This document shows positions 23,202 through 34,875 of a stretch of DNA of 64,000 nt, piece after piece. This DNA comes from Notospermus geniculatus (taxonomy: Eukaryota; Nemertea; Pilidiophora; Heteronemertea; Lineidae). Positions within the stretch are counted from its first letter, which is position 1; the number at the start of each line of letters is the position of its first letter. Made by a program: the position numbers and the translations under genes. The notes under the pieces were generated by a model. That model ran no database searches and was not told where the DNA came from. It saw nothing but the letters and a program-made list of their open reading frames with translations. The stretch spans positions 76,718-140,717 of the forward strand of contig NMRB01001720.1 in NCBI GenBank assembly GCA_002633025.1. The letters run 5' to 3'.

Positions 23202-23256
23202 TGGGTCTCCTACAAAGGGATGTGCCCCACGGGATAAGAAGATACCGTATACGTAC

Positions 23257-23365
23257 TGTCCTCTCGACGTGTGTAGCAGAAGTGTGACCAGCGTGGAGGT
23301 AGCAGGCGAAAGACAGTTATTGGCTAGTAAGGCATATTTGAATTCATCTTCACATACAACATGCT
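23257..23365 (-). CDS. KCNT: KCNT exon 13 (RCK1), copy A2
   Basis: 109 bases, same protein as A1 with synonymous changes (ACA/ACT, CTA/CTG). A 264-base MITE inserted 55 bases downstream of the donor is absent from A1. Confidence 0.97.
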
Positions 23366-23399
23366 CTGAAACGAAGATAGCCACATGGTGTAAGGCAGG

Positions 23400-23685
23400 A
23401 GGAAACCGTCAGAGCGAGTTCCCTACTCTGTTACACGAATAACAGGTGTGACAGGAATCAACGTCCTAGGAATGCAAGTCCGCCAAACAATAGCCCGCTA
23501 TTGTAAGGTTATATTCGCATGGTCATGGTCTGTCCAGCCATATATTCTAATTCCTCGCTGAACAATAAGACCGGACTTTGATTCCAGGGGTACTTTGATC
23601 CCTATTACACCTGGCCTGGTTGGGAATCGAACCTGCAACCTTTATAAAGGATGGATGGCAGTTTTTTTCACTGCGCCACACTGCA
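23400..23685 (-). mobile_element. tRNA-derived SINE (A2)
   Basis: Minus-strand SINE with an A-box-like TGTGGCGCAGTG (complement at 23669-23680), B box GGTTCGATTCCC (complement at 23622-23633) and the terminal GGTTTCCTCC word. It sits in the intron between exons 12 and 13. Confidence 0.8.
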
Positions 23686-23746
23686 GTGAATTCACGAATT
23701 CCTCGAAATAATCCATGACTGAATTGGAAGAATGAACATAACTTAC

Positions 23747-23855
23747 CAGCAAACTTAACATGGAATTTATTTTCAGGTCGAAAGATTTGGACATATTGTG
23801 GGCACATGGGTGCATAATCCTTTACTGCCCAGGATCGTAGTATCGTATGCTGATC
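23747..23855 (-). CDS. KCNT: KCNT exon 12 (RCK1), copy A2
   Basis: 109 bases, no difference from A1 noted. Acceptor TTTCAG, donor GTAAGT. A tRNA-derived SINE lies about 50 bases downstream of the donor, inside the intron. Confidence 0.97.
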
Positions 23856-24147
23856 CTGAAAAAAGCAACACATGGGCATAAATAGGTCAAAGGTCAATGA
23901 CGGTGCCACCCTCAATGAGGTCAATTGAGCAGTTATCAGTCAGATCAAAGGCCGTTTGATGACGATGATGGCCTTCATAAAGGTCACATTGGAGGTTCAA
24001 AAGGAAATAAGCATACAACTATGTCTTTGACAATATGAAGAGAGGTCAGTCTTGGAGGAAGGCAAAGGTCAGATGTTGATGACCTTCAAGAAGGTCACTT
24101 TTCAGGAAGATGACATTGAAACATGATTCAAAGAGCAGTGTACTCAC

Positions 24148-24211
24148 AACAGCATTTTTATCTGCATAATTCCTGGCAGTGAGGATGAAGCAGGCCTCAG
24201 CCTCTTGCATT
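24148..24211 (-). CDS. KCNT: KCNT exon 11 (RCK1), copy A2
   Basis: 64-base exon with the same protein as A1. The donor is GTGAGT here, GTAAGT in A1; both are good consensus sites. Confidence 0.95.
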
Positions 24212-24351
24212 CTGCAACAAAATAAATTGATATAAAATTGAGCAGACGACACCTATCTTCTGGTACGAGAGATTTTGGAGACAGACAGATGGACTATTGG
24301 ATGGACAGACGGCGGATGGACAGACGGATGTAAAATTCAAGGTTCTCTTAC

Positions 24352-24488
24352 CTGCACCTTGTCATGTCGGCATCCTTCAGGGCCGATCCTTGTATATAAA
24401 TAACCCTCTGTGCCCATATTGGGACTTGTAATATCATCCGCATTGTGGGGTCCAGCTCACAAGGGGATAGTAGCACTACAAAATAATC
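24352..24488 (-). CDS. KCNT: KCNT exon 10 (RCK1), copy A2
   Basis: 137 bases, same protein as A1. The donor is GTAAGA here, GTAAGG in A1. A small inverted-repeat element at 24515-24616 lies just upstream of the acceptor. Confidence 0.97.
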
Positions 24489-24514
24489 CTGAAAGAGGAA
24501 ATGGTTGGCGTACT

Positions 24515-24616
24515 GAGGCCTGTTTAATAAAGTGAGTTTAGGCTAATGGTAACCTTAACTTCAATGCATTTGGTTAAAAGTACCATTAGCTTAAACACTT
24601 TATGAAACAAGCCCCT
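24515..24616. mobile_element. Small inverted-repeat element (A2)
   Basis: About 100 bases with ends GGCCTGTTTAATAAAGT and ACTTTATGAAACAAGCCCC and inner arms GCTAATGGTA / TACCATTAGC, possibly flanked by TGA. Not in A1. Confidence 0.75.
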
Positions 24617-25184
24617 GATAAACAAACCGCAAAAGATGTAACACAAAGTATGAACTGTGACTTTAATGGTCTGTGGTGAGTTTAATGCTTGCAGGAGGAA
24701 ACCGGAGGACCCAGACACAAACTGCACTCCCAAAGAATGCCTTCCCCTCTATTGCCTTATTATTCTCTTAGCAGACACCTCTGCCAGGAGGACACCTAAG
24801 TCAAGTCCAAAATGGGTCATCTATTCATTTTGACCTCGTTTATCTGGACACCCAACAATTAAGGACAGTATGTCTCAGGTCCCAAAGATGTCCTCAATAG
24901 AAAGGTCCTATAAAAGGGAGTAAGAAATAAAAGTGGAAGATAAGAAGTGGGAAATTTTGCACTTTTGTGCGAATTTTTCAATTTCTCAAATTGGGGTGAA
25001 ATTTTTTTCCATTTTGGAAAATATCACCCGAAAAATCAGACAAAATGTCACGTCATTTTCTCAAAATGGAAAAAATCGATCCCAATTGAGAAATTGAAAA
25101 ATTCGGGCAAATGCTCCAAAATTCCCACTTCTTATAATTTTCCACTTTTATTTCTTACTCCCTTAGAAGATTTTCTTCACTTAC

Positions 25185-25349
25185 TTGCAATTTTGGATGG
25201 GCATAGAACTCGTTAAGAAAATCCATGATCGTGTCCGCGTGTAATGCTGTAGCGCAGACGACCACGTGTTTCTCTGTTTGTGCTCGGTGACTGCTGTATG
25301 TACCGCCCTGTTTTTGCCTCTCCATCCACGTGAAGGCTAGCTGCTCCAA
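25185..25349 (-). CDS. KCNT: KCNT exon 9 (post-S6 linker, RCK1 start), copy A2
   Basis: 165 bases, same protein as A1, with two synonymous differences in the LAFT segment. The upstream intron in this copy has the empty TAA target (25376-25378) of the A1 MITE. Confidence 0.97.
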
Positions 25350-25511
25350 CTGAAAGACACGACATGACAGTCAGCTAAGAAAGGTAGTGAAGTACTGAAG
25401 ATCAAGTCTATTGTTTGGCAGCACATGTCCTACATGTCCTATTGTTCACCGACAGCCTTGCTAGATTTGCGTACACGCAAAGTTGCGAAGGCTTTATGAA
25501 TATGGCCCCTA

Positions 25512-25843
25512 CACTGTTAGAAATAACAGAAGATTTTACAGAAAATCTGTGCAGCAGAGTCCCCAGCACTGGATCTGTAAAATTACAGAGTGATCTGTAA
25601 AACTACAGACTTAAATAAATGTTAACAGAGACTTGACTGGAGGCTGACCAAATTATATTTCATACTGCTCTCAGAAGGCATCGTAATTGGATGTCCAGTG
25701 GAGTCCAACCAATACAGGAAAACATGAATCATACCATAAAAAATTTATGTAAATTTACAGAAAGTGCTGGGGACTCTGCTGCAGGCACTTTCTGTAAAAT
25801 TACTGCAAAATTACTACTGTAAAATTAATAATTTCTAACAGTG
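25512..25843. mobile_element. CACTGTTAG-ended MITE (A2)
   Basis: 332 bases with ends CACTGTTAGAAAT and ATTTCTAACAGTG and many CTGTAAAATTAC words inside. Inner arms around CAGAGTCCCCAGCACT pair with AGTGCTGGGGACTCTG. No clean target duplication was read because the A1 sequence differs around it. Confidence 0.8.
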
Positions 25844-26261
25844 ATAGGCCATTACATCGGTTTCCCGCGCTTGAGGTACGGTCTCCGCAGGCATGTTTGG
25901 AGCAGAACTAGATCCTAGTTTTTTACTTGGTAGGGTCTTCGTTTCTTACAGGTCTTGGGTCCTGGGTCTTCGTTTTATACACACCCGTTCTGTGCTTTCA
26001 AGACAGTCATACGAGAAACGGCCAGAAAAGTGTATCACTATATAACTGTGCTACTGGCGTTGTTGGTTGTGCACTGAACATGAGTTCGCCTAAGCCACGA
26101 ACAAAATATCAGTCTCAGAGAATTAAAAAAAAACTGGGCAAAAAAGGTCGCTTGCAACTATGTTACCTGGGGTCTTTTGGGTGACAACCTTTTAGCTATT
26201 GTTTTCGCACACAATTGAAACACAGTGGAAATAAAGATATATCTCTTTTTTATTTCCATAC

Positions 26262-26445
26262 CTGTGTTGGAACGACAACTAACGCGGCTGCTATCATGAT
26301 CATCATGAAAAGCTGACTAGGCCAGATATCAGGCGTGTAATCTCCGTAGCCGACAGTTGAGAATGTCACAATGACAAACCACAATGCACCAAAGAAATCC
26401 ATGTGTTGATAGCCGCCGCGCTGCAACTGTTGTACACCACAAACA
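26262..26445 (-). CDS. KCNT: KCNT exon 8 (pore, S6), copy A2
   Basis: 184 bases with the same pore protein as A1 (STVGYGDYTPDIWPS). Three synonymous differences were read by eye (CAG/CAA, TAC/TAT, ACA/ACG), all at third positions. Confidence 0.98.
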
Positions 26446-26756
26446 CTGAAAAATAGAAAAAGGCAAAACAGTGAAAAATGTGAAACATCTGACAGCAAGA
26501 TTATCAGATTCTTGTCCATGTATGGGGTGAAGATGCATGTTAAAATATGTGTGGCTTTCAAGTTGTGGCGCTTTGATGATTTGCTGTTGTGTTGGTTGGA
26601 AAAGCCTTCCTTTTTTGTTTGTTGACGTTAATTAACATTTAGTAGTGTCTGGCTTTGATACAACTGATTTCAAGTCAGATTCCTTCAAATTGGACGTCCG
26701 TCCTGGGGCAAATCTACATACTGGCAACGTACTTTTTAAACTCACAAAATTCTCAC

Positions 26757-26851
26757 CTGGTAAAAATAATACAAGTTAACGTAGCCATGAGAATGAGGAT
26801 TTGTTGTGAGAGAGCAGATTGGGACTTCTGCATTGCTCGGTGGAGGTCATT
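26757..26851 (-). CDS. KCNT: KCNT exon 7 (S5), copy A2
   Basis: 95 bases, same protein as A1, with one synonymous change noted (ACT for ACG in the LTC segment). Donor GTGAGA. Confidence 0.95.
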
Positions 26852-27051
26852 CTGAAACGGAATGGTTGGATGCATCATCATTTACAGTTAATCCATCAGA
26901 CAGCCTCGAGTGCTTTTTATCTTAGTCTCATCAGCAACTCTACGTTTTACCTCATCCTGAAGTTGTCGTCACGTACGCCTACTTTTTGCATACGAGACGT
27001 CCCGAAGGAAGAGATTAGCGTAAAGCCAATTTTTCCTGTCTCTTCACGTAC

Positions 27052-27135
27052 CAGCATATTCTCCAATGCACTTTTGGCAAGCCAGCAGTTTAGAAATACA
27101 GGGATGAAAAGGCACCGTAATCTCGACCAGAAAAT
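27052..27135 (-). CDS. KCNT: KCNT exon 6 (S4-S5 linker), copy A2
   Basis: 84 bases, same protein as A1 ([19 protein letters not shown]). Acceptor TTCCAG, donor GTACGT. Confidence 0.96.
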
Positions 27136-28385
27136 CTGGAAAAGAAAAAAGGGTTTAAGCCGGAGCATGCGACATCTTGGCCCGTTAGAAGCCTCCTCAA
27201 CTCTAAGGTCCACGTTAAGCTTTTGTATTCTGCCCTGCAAACAACAGCTAAAGGTAAACCTTAGAGTTAAGGAAGCTTCTAGAATACGGTCCCTTGTCCC
27301 GTATTCTAGAAGCCTCCTTAACTCTAAGGTTCACTTTAAGCTTTTGTATTCTGCCCTGCAAACAAGCTAAAGGTAAATCTTAGAGTTAAGGAGGCTTCGA
27401 GAATAAAGTCCCTTGTAAAATTGTCGGGAAAAGGGCTTTGACGGGTTGACCGTGTTTGAAGGAGGTTTGAAGCATTCTAAACGACGCTGTACCAATGGTT
27501 TGATTGAAATACATGTACAAACAGTTTTTTCTGAAATGACCCAACTCGTTCGTTCCGGAATAATTCCTTTTTTTAGACTGTGCAAGGTGTCGTCTGCTAA
27601 GCCATCACACATCAACATTGCTAATCCTGATTGATGCCACGCAATCACTTGTTGATCTCCGTTCCACAGAGAAAATTAGCCAGACTTTTTAACCATGGGT
27701 CAATTATTTGATGCACACACCTACGTACATGCGCTGCATCGGCGCAGAGGCAGCAGGTGACGGATAAAAAAACTCGCAGCAGTACGTAAATCAGTTGTGA
27801 TGGCTACTGGGCGTGATAATGTTCTCTCTGATTGAAGGTGACCAAACAAATGCGGCATGGTTAATGGGAGTGGGGGGACTTTATAGCAAGATTCATGCCA
27901 ACTGTCCATCTAGTGTAAAAAATGTCTTGCTTTGTCGCAAAAATAGCCGGGCTTGAAAACCGCCATCGATCCGAGATTGGAAACCATCGTCGTAGCAAGT
28001 GGCAGAAGCAAGTGGTTCCATTGTGAGTGTGTGTGTGTTGGGGGGAGGGAGGGGGAGTCGCCTGCCTATTGATTTTAGTGGGTTGGTGGGTCTTTAACAC
28101 GGGTGTGATTTGTTCCAGTATTCTGAAAAGTTATCCAGGTAAAATTGTCCAGATGATCCAGGTAAACTGTCTCCACACCCGTCGAGGTGAGATCATCACA
28201 TGACACAATAGGGAGGTTTAGAAATCAAACGATAAACGTTAACGTTATTTTTCATACTACACATTAGCCAGATTTCATACTGCATTTTCGCTACAAAAAT
28301 AACGTTGTCGTTAACGTTTACGTTTATCGTTTGATTTGTAAACTTTGCAAAAACGACCTTGAAAGTTCGGGGGAATTGTACTTAC

Positions 28386-28460
28386 AGTTACTATAAAAGG
28401 AAATGTGTTGAATAATTCGAGGATGAATGATGGGGCAAGGATGAGCTGGAGGATGTTGCC
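28386..28460 (-). CDS. KCNT: KCNT exon 5 (S3-S4), copy A2
   Basis: 75-base exon with the same protein as A1. The donor is GTAAGT here and GTGAGT in A1. It lies about 780 bases downstream of exon 4 of block B1, so B1-E4 to A2-E5 would be a normal in-frame join. Confidence 0.95.
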
Positions 28461-28735
28461 CTGAAAAGAGAAGTATTAATTAGCTCTTAATTAGGTAGAA
28501 GTTAATTAGGTCAACTGAGTGAAGGATGGAGATAGGGATGAAGCCCTGTACGTCAAATTAATTTCCGTCTTAATGGGCAAAAAGTTAATTAGGTCAGACC
28601 AGACAAGGTTGAGATGAAGGATGTTGCTGAGATAATGGCTCGAATTAACTAACTGTTAAATTAAAAAGGCGATTTATTGAGTCACTTTAGGCGAGAATGC
28701 GTTGGATGGAATATTGCCCTGGATTAGGAAATGAG

Positions 28736-29215
28736 AGTGAACGAAGCGAAAAAGAGGAATGGAGAGGAGACTTGGAGTNTGAAAGAGGAAAAGAGAAGAT
28801 GAGAGATGGTTAAAGAGAGACTGAGAAGAATGACGGGAAAGGAAGGGAAGTTCAGAGGAAGACAGAAGGTAAAATGGAAGAAGATTAAACACGAAGAATG
28901 GAGGTGAGAATGAAAGAAGAAGGAAAAATGAAAGAAAATCAAAAAGCGAACAATGAGATTGAGAAAGATAGAATGTATTTAAGAGGAGGAACATAAGGAG
29001 GAATGAAAGAAGGTTATAAGGGAATAGGAAAGGAAGTAAGAGATGAAAGAAGAACAGCAAAAAGGAGAGTGAATGAAGATTATTTAACAATTTGAAAGGA
29101 AATAGAGTGAAAGAATAACAAAAACAAGAACGAAAGAAGATTATTAAACAATTGGTAACGATTTACGAGTGACAGGTACAACAGAATGAAAAATGAAAAA
29201 GAAGATTGTAAAAGT
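28736..29215. repeat. Polypurine tract at A2/B1 boundary
   Basis: About 480 bases almost entirely A and G in the plus strand (GAAAGAAGAAGGAAAAATG-type words), next to the exon 4 donor side; the sense strand is pyrimidine-rich. B2 has the homologous tract from 44480 to about 44795. A single N is at 28779 inside it. Confidence 0.85.
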
Positions 29216-29240
29216 ACAAATATAAAGTCATGTGACTCAC

Positions 29241-29349
29241 CTTGTAGCCAAGGTAGGTTACAAGCATTGTCTCAGTAAGACTAATCACAGCGACCGTTAC
29301 TTGTGTCACCCACAACCAATGGCTACGGTTCACGTAACCTATCGCCGTC
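29241..29349 (-). CDS. KCNT: KCNT exon 4 (S2-S3), copy B1
   Basis: 109 bases encoding TAIGYVNRSHWLWVTQ and then a hydrophobic stretch ending TYLGYK, matching KCNT2 (WVNRSLPLWGLQV...LSYK). It spans S2 and leads into S3. The acceptor is TTCCAG and the donor GTGAGT after AAG (phase 0). A purine-rich tract (pyrimidine-rich on the sense strand) lies immediately downstream in the intron. Confidence 0.95.
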
Positions 29350-29566
29350 CTGGAAGAAAAGGAAATTAAAAGTCATCAATATATCAGAGATGTATTGTAT
29401 GGATTTTTCCATCAGGGCCGAAGCTGTGTGGTGATGTTCAGAGGCCATCTCAAGCTATTCATGCCCCTCATTTGGATGAGGTCTTTGGCTGATGTTCAGA
29501 AAAGCTAGCCAACGCTTTTATTTCAAGTTTTGTAGTACATTTACATTGAACCTCGCTGTGCAAATC

Positions 29567-29847
29567 ATGTCCTTGCCAGCTGGCTCGTTGGCCGAGTGGA
29601 TAGAGCGGTGTACTTCAAATCAGAAGGCCGACGGTTCGAATCCCTAAATTACTACAATTTTTTTTCTTTGAGTAGTGTAAGAGGTATCCGGAGATGTTGA
29701 CAGCTCTGTCGCCTGAAGGCAAATAAGGTGGCGCCCTCCTGGCGTCGTGGGGTCTATCATGTTCTGAGCCTTCGTTTGAGGTGTTTGCAGGGCGTTTGCA
29801 ATTATCTTGCTCGTCGCATGGGGGCTTTTTGTTCGTTCACGTCAGCT
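29567..29847 (+). mobile_element. tRNA-derived SINE insertion (B1 only)
   Basis: Carries an A-box-like TGGCCGAGTGG at 29589-29599 and B box GGTTCGAATCCC at 29633-29644, 33 bases apart, as in a tRNA. The would-be anticodon arm does not pair, so it is not a functional tRNA gene. About 280 bases absent from B2. Confidence 0.72.
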
Positions 29848-29850
29848 TTA

Positions 29851-30093
29851 ATGCCCCAATCACACTGAGCTAGTTCTCAGGACGTTCTTGAAAATTTTGC
29901 CGAACAGGCTCAAACTGTGTGCGAACGGAGTGAACGTAGTGGCAACTTTTAACAGTCTTTTTACGAACTTCATGGATGGGAAGGGTGCTCCAGAACATCG
30001 AGGCATTATTTGGCCAAGGGTTACACGTTCTAGCCCGTTTTACGATTTTTTAGGACGGGGCAGGACGTTTTGAGAACTACTTCAGTGTGACAT
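29851..30093. mobile_element. CACACTGA-arm MITE (B1)
   Basis: Same family as 13677-13932 (TGCCCCAATCACACTGAGC start, ACTTCAGTGTGACATGCC end), also present at the orthologous site in B2, so it predates the split of the two copies. Confidence 0.85.
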
Positions 30094-31626
30094 GCCTTTT
30101 ATGGATTGCCTCCTTACCATTCTATACTTGCATTTTTTCGGAATTCTTCTACCGACGAATACTTCTCCTCTGCCGTCAGTTCGATACACGGGCCACAACC
30201 CGAGCTGGAAGACGAAAAAACCGCTCATTTTGTATGCGCTATTTAACAGGACGAAGAGAGGCATGGCCGACATTTTGGGAAATAACACACTTACATGTAT
30301 GCTAAGTAGGAAACGGCTTTTAGTGTGTTATCCTGAAGTGTTATTCGTTTTCGACAGAAAGTANAAGTAGCCGTCAACCTGCTAGACTAATTACACTGAC
30401 TGGTCAGGAGTACAAACAGATGTTTATGATAGGCCTAAAACATATAACCAGGCAGGCAGTTGTTCAATAGAGGAAACTGTGGGCCAGTTTGTGTGAGTCA
30501 GGGGGGGGGGCATGTAGACATTATTTACACTCATGCAAAAAGTGCAAGCACTTATTCCACCATAGATCTGAGAAAATTCCATAAGATTATTGACAAAGTA
30601 TTTTTGGTTACAGAACCTCAGGATTTCAATATTTTTAGTGATATTTCTCATTACTTTCTGAACGAACCTAAGCTCACCAACTTATCATCCATTTCATTCT
30701 CAAAATTATAATATCACCCTTTAATATGCAATCATACATGTATAAACATACCAAAGAGGCCTTATACATGATGGAATGCAAGGAAAACAGAAGACACTGA
30801 TGAATTTATCGTCTCTGCTAAAATACGTCACCTCCTAGGATGGAATGGAACACCTCTGTATAACTGTCCTATGGAGGCTGAGGCGGCTGACCTCAAAAGA
30901 TCATGGTTTTTATGATTATTTGTCTTCCTGCTGAGGTAGGCCTAATTTAGTTTGACAACCGACATGTCTCACTGCACACTCGCTGATTTCGCCTGAGCAA
31001 AGTAATACACTCATGCTGGGCTCAAGTGAAATGATATCTCCCTAGGTCAATACGTACATTTCGTTGTTTCGTTGTCATTTCGTTATTTCGTTAAGTATCA
31101 TAAGCCCAAAAAATATGGACATCGACTGTGGATTGTGACTTTTTTATTCTTTAGCATGAATTGTGATATTTTGTCGTGAGGTTTATGTCCGCGAAACGGT
31201 TAAAAACTGCACGACTTCCAATTTTGCAGACATGTATGGATTTAGACATGTGTGCTGAACATGTACCAGCACTACATAGGCCAGTCGTAACACAAACCGT
31301 GATGTCGCGGAACCGGCTCGCTTATGAAAGAAACTAGAACGATAGTCATGAGTGAATGAAGTAAAACAATAACACTTAATTTCAAGGCCTTTGTCATTGA
31401 GACAAAAACTCTATAATTGATAAGTTTAAAGTGACGTGAGTCACACCGATAGTTACAAAACCATGCAATTAAGGGGTTTGCAATGCAATGATATCATCTA
31501 ACACATGATTAGTAAGAGCTTTGGCATTTGAGAAAATTTACACAGTAAACAACTGCACACCCACAACGACAATAAAATAGATTAAAAGGGCGTTGAGACT
31601 GGGAGAAGTTTCCATTTTTCTTGACC

Positions 31627-31774
31627 AGAATAGTGCTCAGATCAATTCTGATGACAGTTCTCCAGAATAGTGCTCAGATCAATTCTGATGACAGTTCTCC
31701 AGAATAGTGCTCAGATCAATTCTGATGACAGTTCTCCAGAATAGTGCTCAGATCAATTCTGATGACAGTTCTCC
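31627..31774. repeat. 37-bp minisatellite, 4 units (B1)
   Basis: Exactly 148 bases, four units beginning AGAATAGTGCTCAGATCAAT and ending GACAGTTCTCC. It lies in the intron between exons 3 and 4. Confidence 0.98.
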
Positions 31775-31826
31775 GAGGATGACAGGCTTTGAGGACACAC
31801 TGTTGAAATGCCTCGGAGCAAAATAA

Positions 31827-32391
31827 AGGCATGTCTACACCATCAACATTTTTTCAAAAGATTTCTGCAACAAAACATTTTGAAAACTGTTTTGGAAATG
31901 TTGCAGCTTGTTTCGGGGTTGGTCTTCACTCTGCAACATTATCAAAACATAACATGTTTTCAAATTGTTTTACAAAAGTTAAGGCCTGTCTACACCATCA
32001 ACATTTCCAAAACATTCGAAAAACATTTAGTTGCAACAACTCTGCAACACCCTGTTTTGAGATTGTTGCACAGTGTGGACAGACTTGCAACAATATTCAA
32101 AACAGTTTTCGAAATGTTGCAGAAGAATGCACATGACATCTGCGACATTTCTAAAACATTTTCAAAACACTGTCCACACTGTGCAACAATCCAAAACAAG
32201 GGTGTGGCAGATTTGTTGCAACTAAATGTTTTTAGAAATGTCTTAACTTTTGTAAAACAATTTGAAAACATGTTTTGATAATGTTGCAGAGTGTACATGT
32301 ACCACCCCGAAACAAACCGCAACATTTCTAAAGTTTTCAATATGTTTTGTCGCAGAAACGTTCTAAAAATATTGATGGTGTAGACAAGCGT
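31827..32391. mobile_element. AGGCCTGTCTACAC MITE with nested copy (B1)
   Basis: Outer element of 565 bases flanked by TAA, with ends AGGCATGTCTACACC and GGTGTAGACAAGCGT. A related element (from 31983) is inserted inside it; its right end has lost about 17 bases. The interior consists of CAACATTTTCAAAACAT-type words on both strands. Confidence 0.85.
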
Positions 32392-33367
32392 TAAGGTAGG
32401 CCTACCCTCGATTTGCCACGGTGATATCTCATATTTTCCTAGCTTTGAGGTCAGTCACTGATATCCGTCTCAGCCCACTCGTAATATTTCCAGTACAGCT
32501 CAAGGAGCATTATGTCGATCAAGGACTATCGTTTCATGATGTCCTTTAATCAGTAGACCTCAGGATATACCCTTGTGTTGTCGATGTCATCATACTTATG
32601 GATTCCATAGCAACAAAAGTAATCAGCCATGGTCATTGGGTACATGCTTTTATATTGTTATGTGTGAAAGCTTAAAAACTTGATATAATATCTGACCTTC
32701 ACCAGCAAAAGTAGGCGCTTGTCGCAACCGAGGAAAGGTTAACGGCATTCCAACGCAATAGCTGAAATGTACGTCTCTGCTGGTTGAGAGTGGAAAGCAG
32801 TGATAACAGTTGAGTAAACTGATGACCAATGATGATCACCTGCGACAAACGCCTACTGGAGCGGGTCACATATTCGATCGTCGGGCTGGTTGTCGCCATC
32901 TTGTCCAAACAAGGCCATCGACTGCGTCTTTAGCCTTGTCCCAATCATGTCATCTTTTGCTTTAACTCATAAATTATAAATGGATCTGACCCCTACTTGA
33001 CCCCGCCTCCGAGTCCGAGCCAATCAGAACTCGTGAAACAAATCGCCGTTGGGCACTTTCTCTTCTCTTCCCGCACACAATTGTAACACGGATTTTGATT
33101 GGCACGTCGATTAGCCTTCGCACACCGATGATTGGCTGAGGCTCTAACCGCCTCAGAAGCGGGATATGTGATGGATTCAAACCAGGCTAGATGGACTGGT
33201 GAGAATCGGATGGTTGTCGCAGTCACACTGGGCGTTTGGACTTCATCATAGTGAACAGACCTCTTAGTTTGAATCTACAGCATGCATGTCATTGCTTTCA
33301 CAGGGAGATACATTCAGCAGTAGGCCTAACTCATTGGGTCTTTACCAACAGAAACCAATGTGACTAA

Positions 33368-34282
33368 AGGCCTGTCTACACGATCATACATTTGTTCAAA
33401 ACATCATCATACATTTGTATGATGATGTCCAAGCTTGTGTGTCGATTTCTGTCTTGTGACAATGCAGCTAAAATTTTGAACATCATCATACACAAACTCG
33501 TTCCCAGAAGGTATTGCGCTCCACAATATGGCGGTCGCTAATAATGCCTCTGGAAACAAACGCCCTCTTCACTTCTGCAAGATTCTTGCAAAACCACTTT
33601 CCCGATTAAAATAAAGCGTGAAACGCATCCAATGACTTTGATAATCGTTATTATTTCATTCTATAGCCACAAACTGGGATAATATGGAGGAAAACATTAA
33701 TTTGATGTTAGGAATTTTGCGCACTACTGCGCAAAGTTTCGAGCAAATGCCGTGAGCCGTCTCGGCGCTCGACCAATCAGAGGCCAGATACTCGGCACAT
33801 GATCTCCGTGTTTGTAAACATTGACACGTGCTACTGTTTTGACAGCATGGATCCGATTTTGGAGAGATGTGTGAAAAGATACGATGAACAGTTGATTTTA
33901 AGACCAAAACAGCTTGAATGTTTGAACTTTCTGGCCAAAGAAAATAAGGATTGTTGAGAGGCATCCAAAACACTTGTAATTCAGCGTTTTCACTGGAGTT
34001 TCCAGTGCTGGCAGCCCNGGATGTTTTGCATTGGCAAGATGAAACATGCAGCTAAAAATTTGAACATCATCAAACATGTTCAGGTTTGTTGGGAAAACAG
34101 TCCACACGATCATACATTTTGTCCTGAACATCATCACACAAATTTGAACATCATCATACATGTTGGTTGCTGTTCAAGTTTGTTGGGAAAACAGCCTACA
34201 CAATCAAATATCTGTCCATGAACATCATCACACAAATGTTTGATGATGTTTTGAACAAATGTATGATCGTGTAGACAGGCCT
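33368..34282. mobile_element. 915-bp AGGCCTGTCTACACG MITE, TAA target, B1 only
   Basis: Ends AGGCCTGTCTACACGATCAT and its complement, flanked by TAA at 33365-33367 and 34283-34285; B2 has one TAA at 48338-48340. The ends carry repeated (G/C)ATCATACA words. The central 500 bases (about 33500-34010) look like captured non-repeat DNA. A single N lies at 34018. Confidence 0.92.
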
Positions 34283-34775
34283 TAACCCATTACCCATAGA
34301 TAGTGAAGAAAATAAGAGGAACACCATACGATAGAACCACACCAAACAAACGATTACAAGCATAATATCAATAAAACCTTGCTTTGGAGTGTGTTCATTG
34401 TGGCCATATTGGAGGTATAAACAAAAGAATTTTCGCTTGTTATGGAGATTAACGTCTATTGTATTGAAAGTCTGTTCTTTTGTTGTGTACCTCCAACATG
34501 GCCGCTGTGACATCATATTCATATAAAAACGCCTAGTACCATGACGGTTTTGCCCGGGAAAACAAAAAGAAACAAAGAAACCGACAGCAGAATGTAAATG
34601 AGAGTACCACAACCAAACACAAAGCAACAAGCTCAAAACTAGATGTTTGCAATGCCATGACAATTTTTTTCATAGGCTAATAAATAAAGAACAAAACGGA
34701 TTAGGAAAAATGAAACAGCATATTACATCACCAAAACCACACAACAACAAGCACAATAACTAATGTTTTCAATAC

Positions 34776-34875
34776 CATGGCGGTTTTTGCATCGGATTGT
34801 CCAGGCTGACTCGTACCACGTACAGGATGCATGTTAAAAGTTTGATCACAAAGTTAAATATGCGTATTCGGAGAC
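34776..34875 (-). CDS. KCNT: KCNT exon 3 (S1), copy B1
   Basis: 100 bases encoding [20 protein letters not shown] and [12 protein letters not shown], the first membrane helix S1 and the start of the S1-S2 loop. The acceptor is TTTCAG and the donor GTATTG (non-consensus after GTAT). It ends with TG, and the first base of E4 completes a Trp codon. The S1-S2 loop is shorter than in human KCNT1 and closer to KCNT2. The 915-base MITE at 33368-34282 sits about 500 bases downstream in the following intron. Confidence 0.92.

Larger units (their letters stand above)
16773..28670. repeat. Block A2, copy of exons 5-16 and introns
   Basis: About 11.9 kb, second copy of block A. A2-only insertions: the inverted repeats at 18966-19231, 19344-19648, 22032-22227, 22938-23201, 24515-24616 and 25512-25843, plus eight extra minisatellite units. 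Confidence 0.97.

Noticed and set aside
29580-29650. A tRNA gene
   Set aside because: A- and B-box words are present but the anticodon and acceptor stems do not pair; it is the head of a SINE.
31640-31774. CRISPR-like array
   Set aside because: Units are directly contiguous without spacers, and the context is an animal intron; it is a minisatellite.
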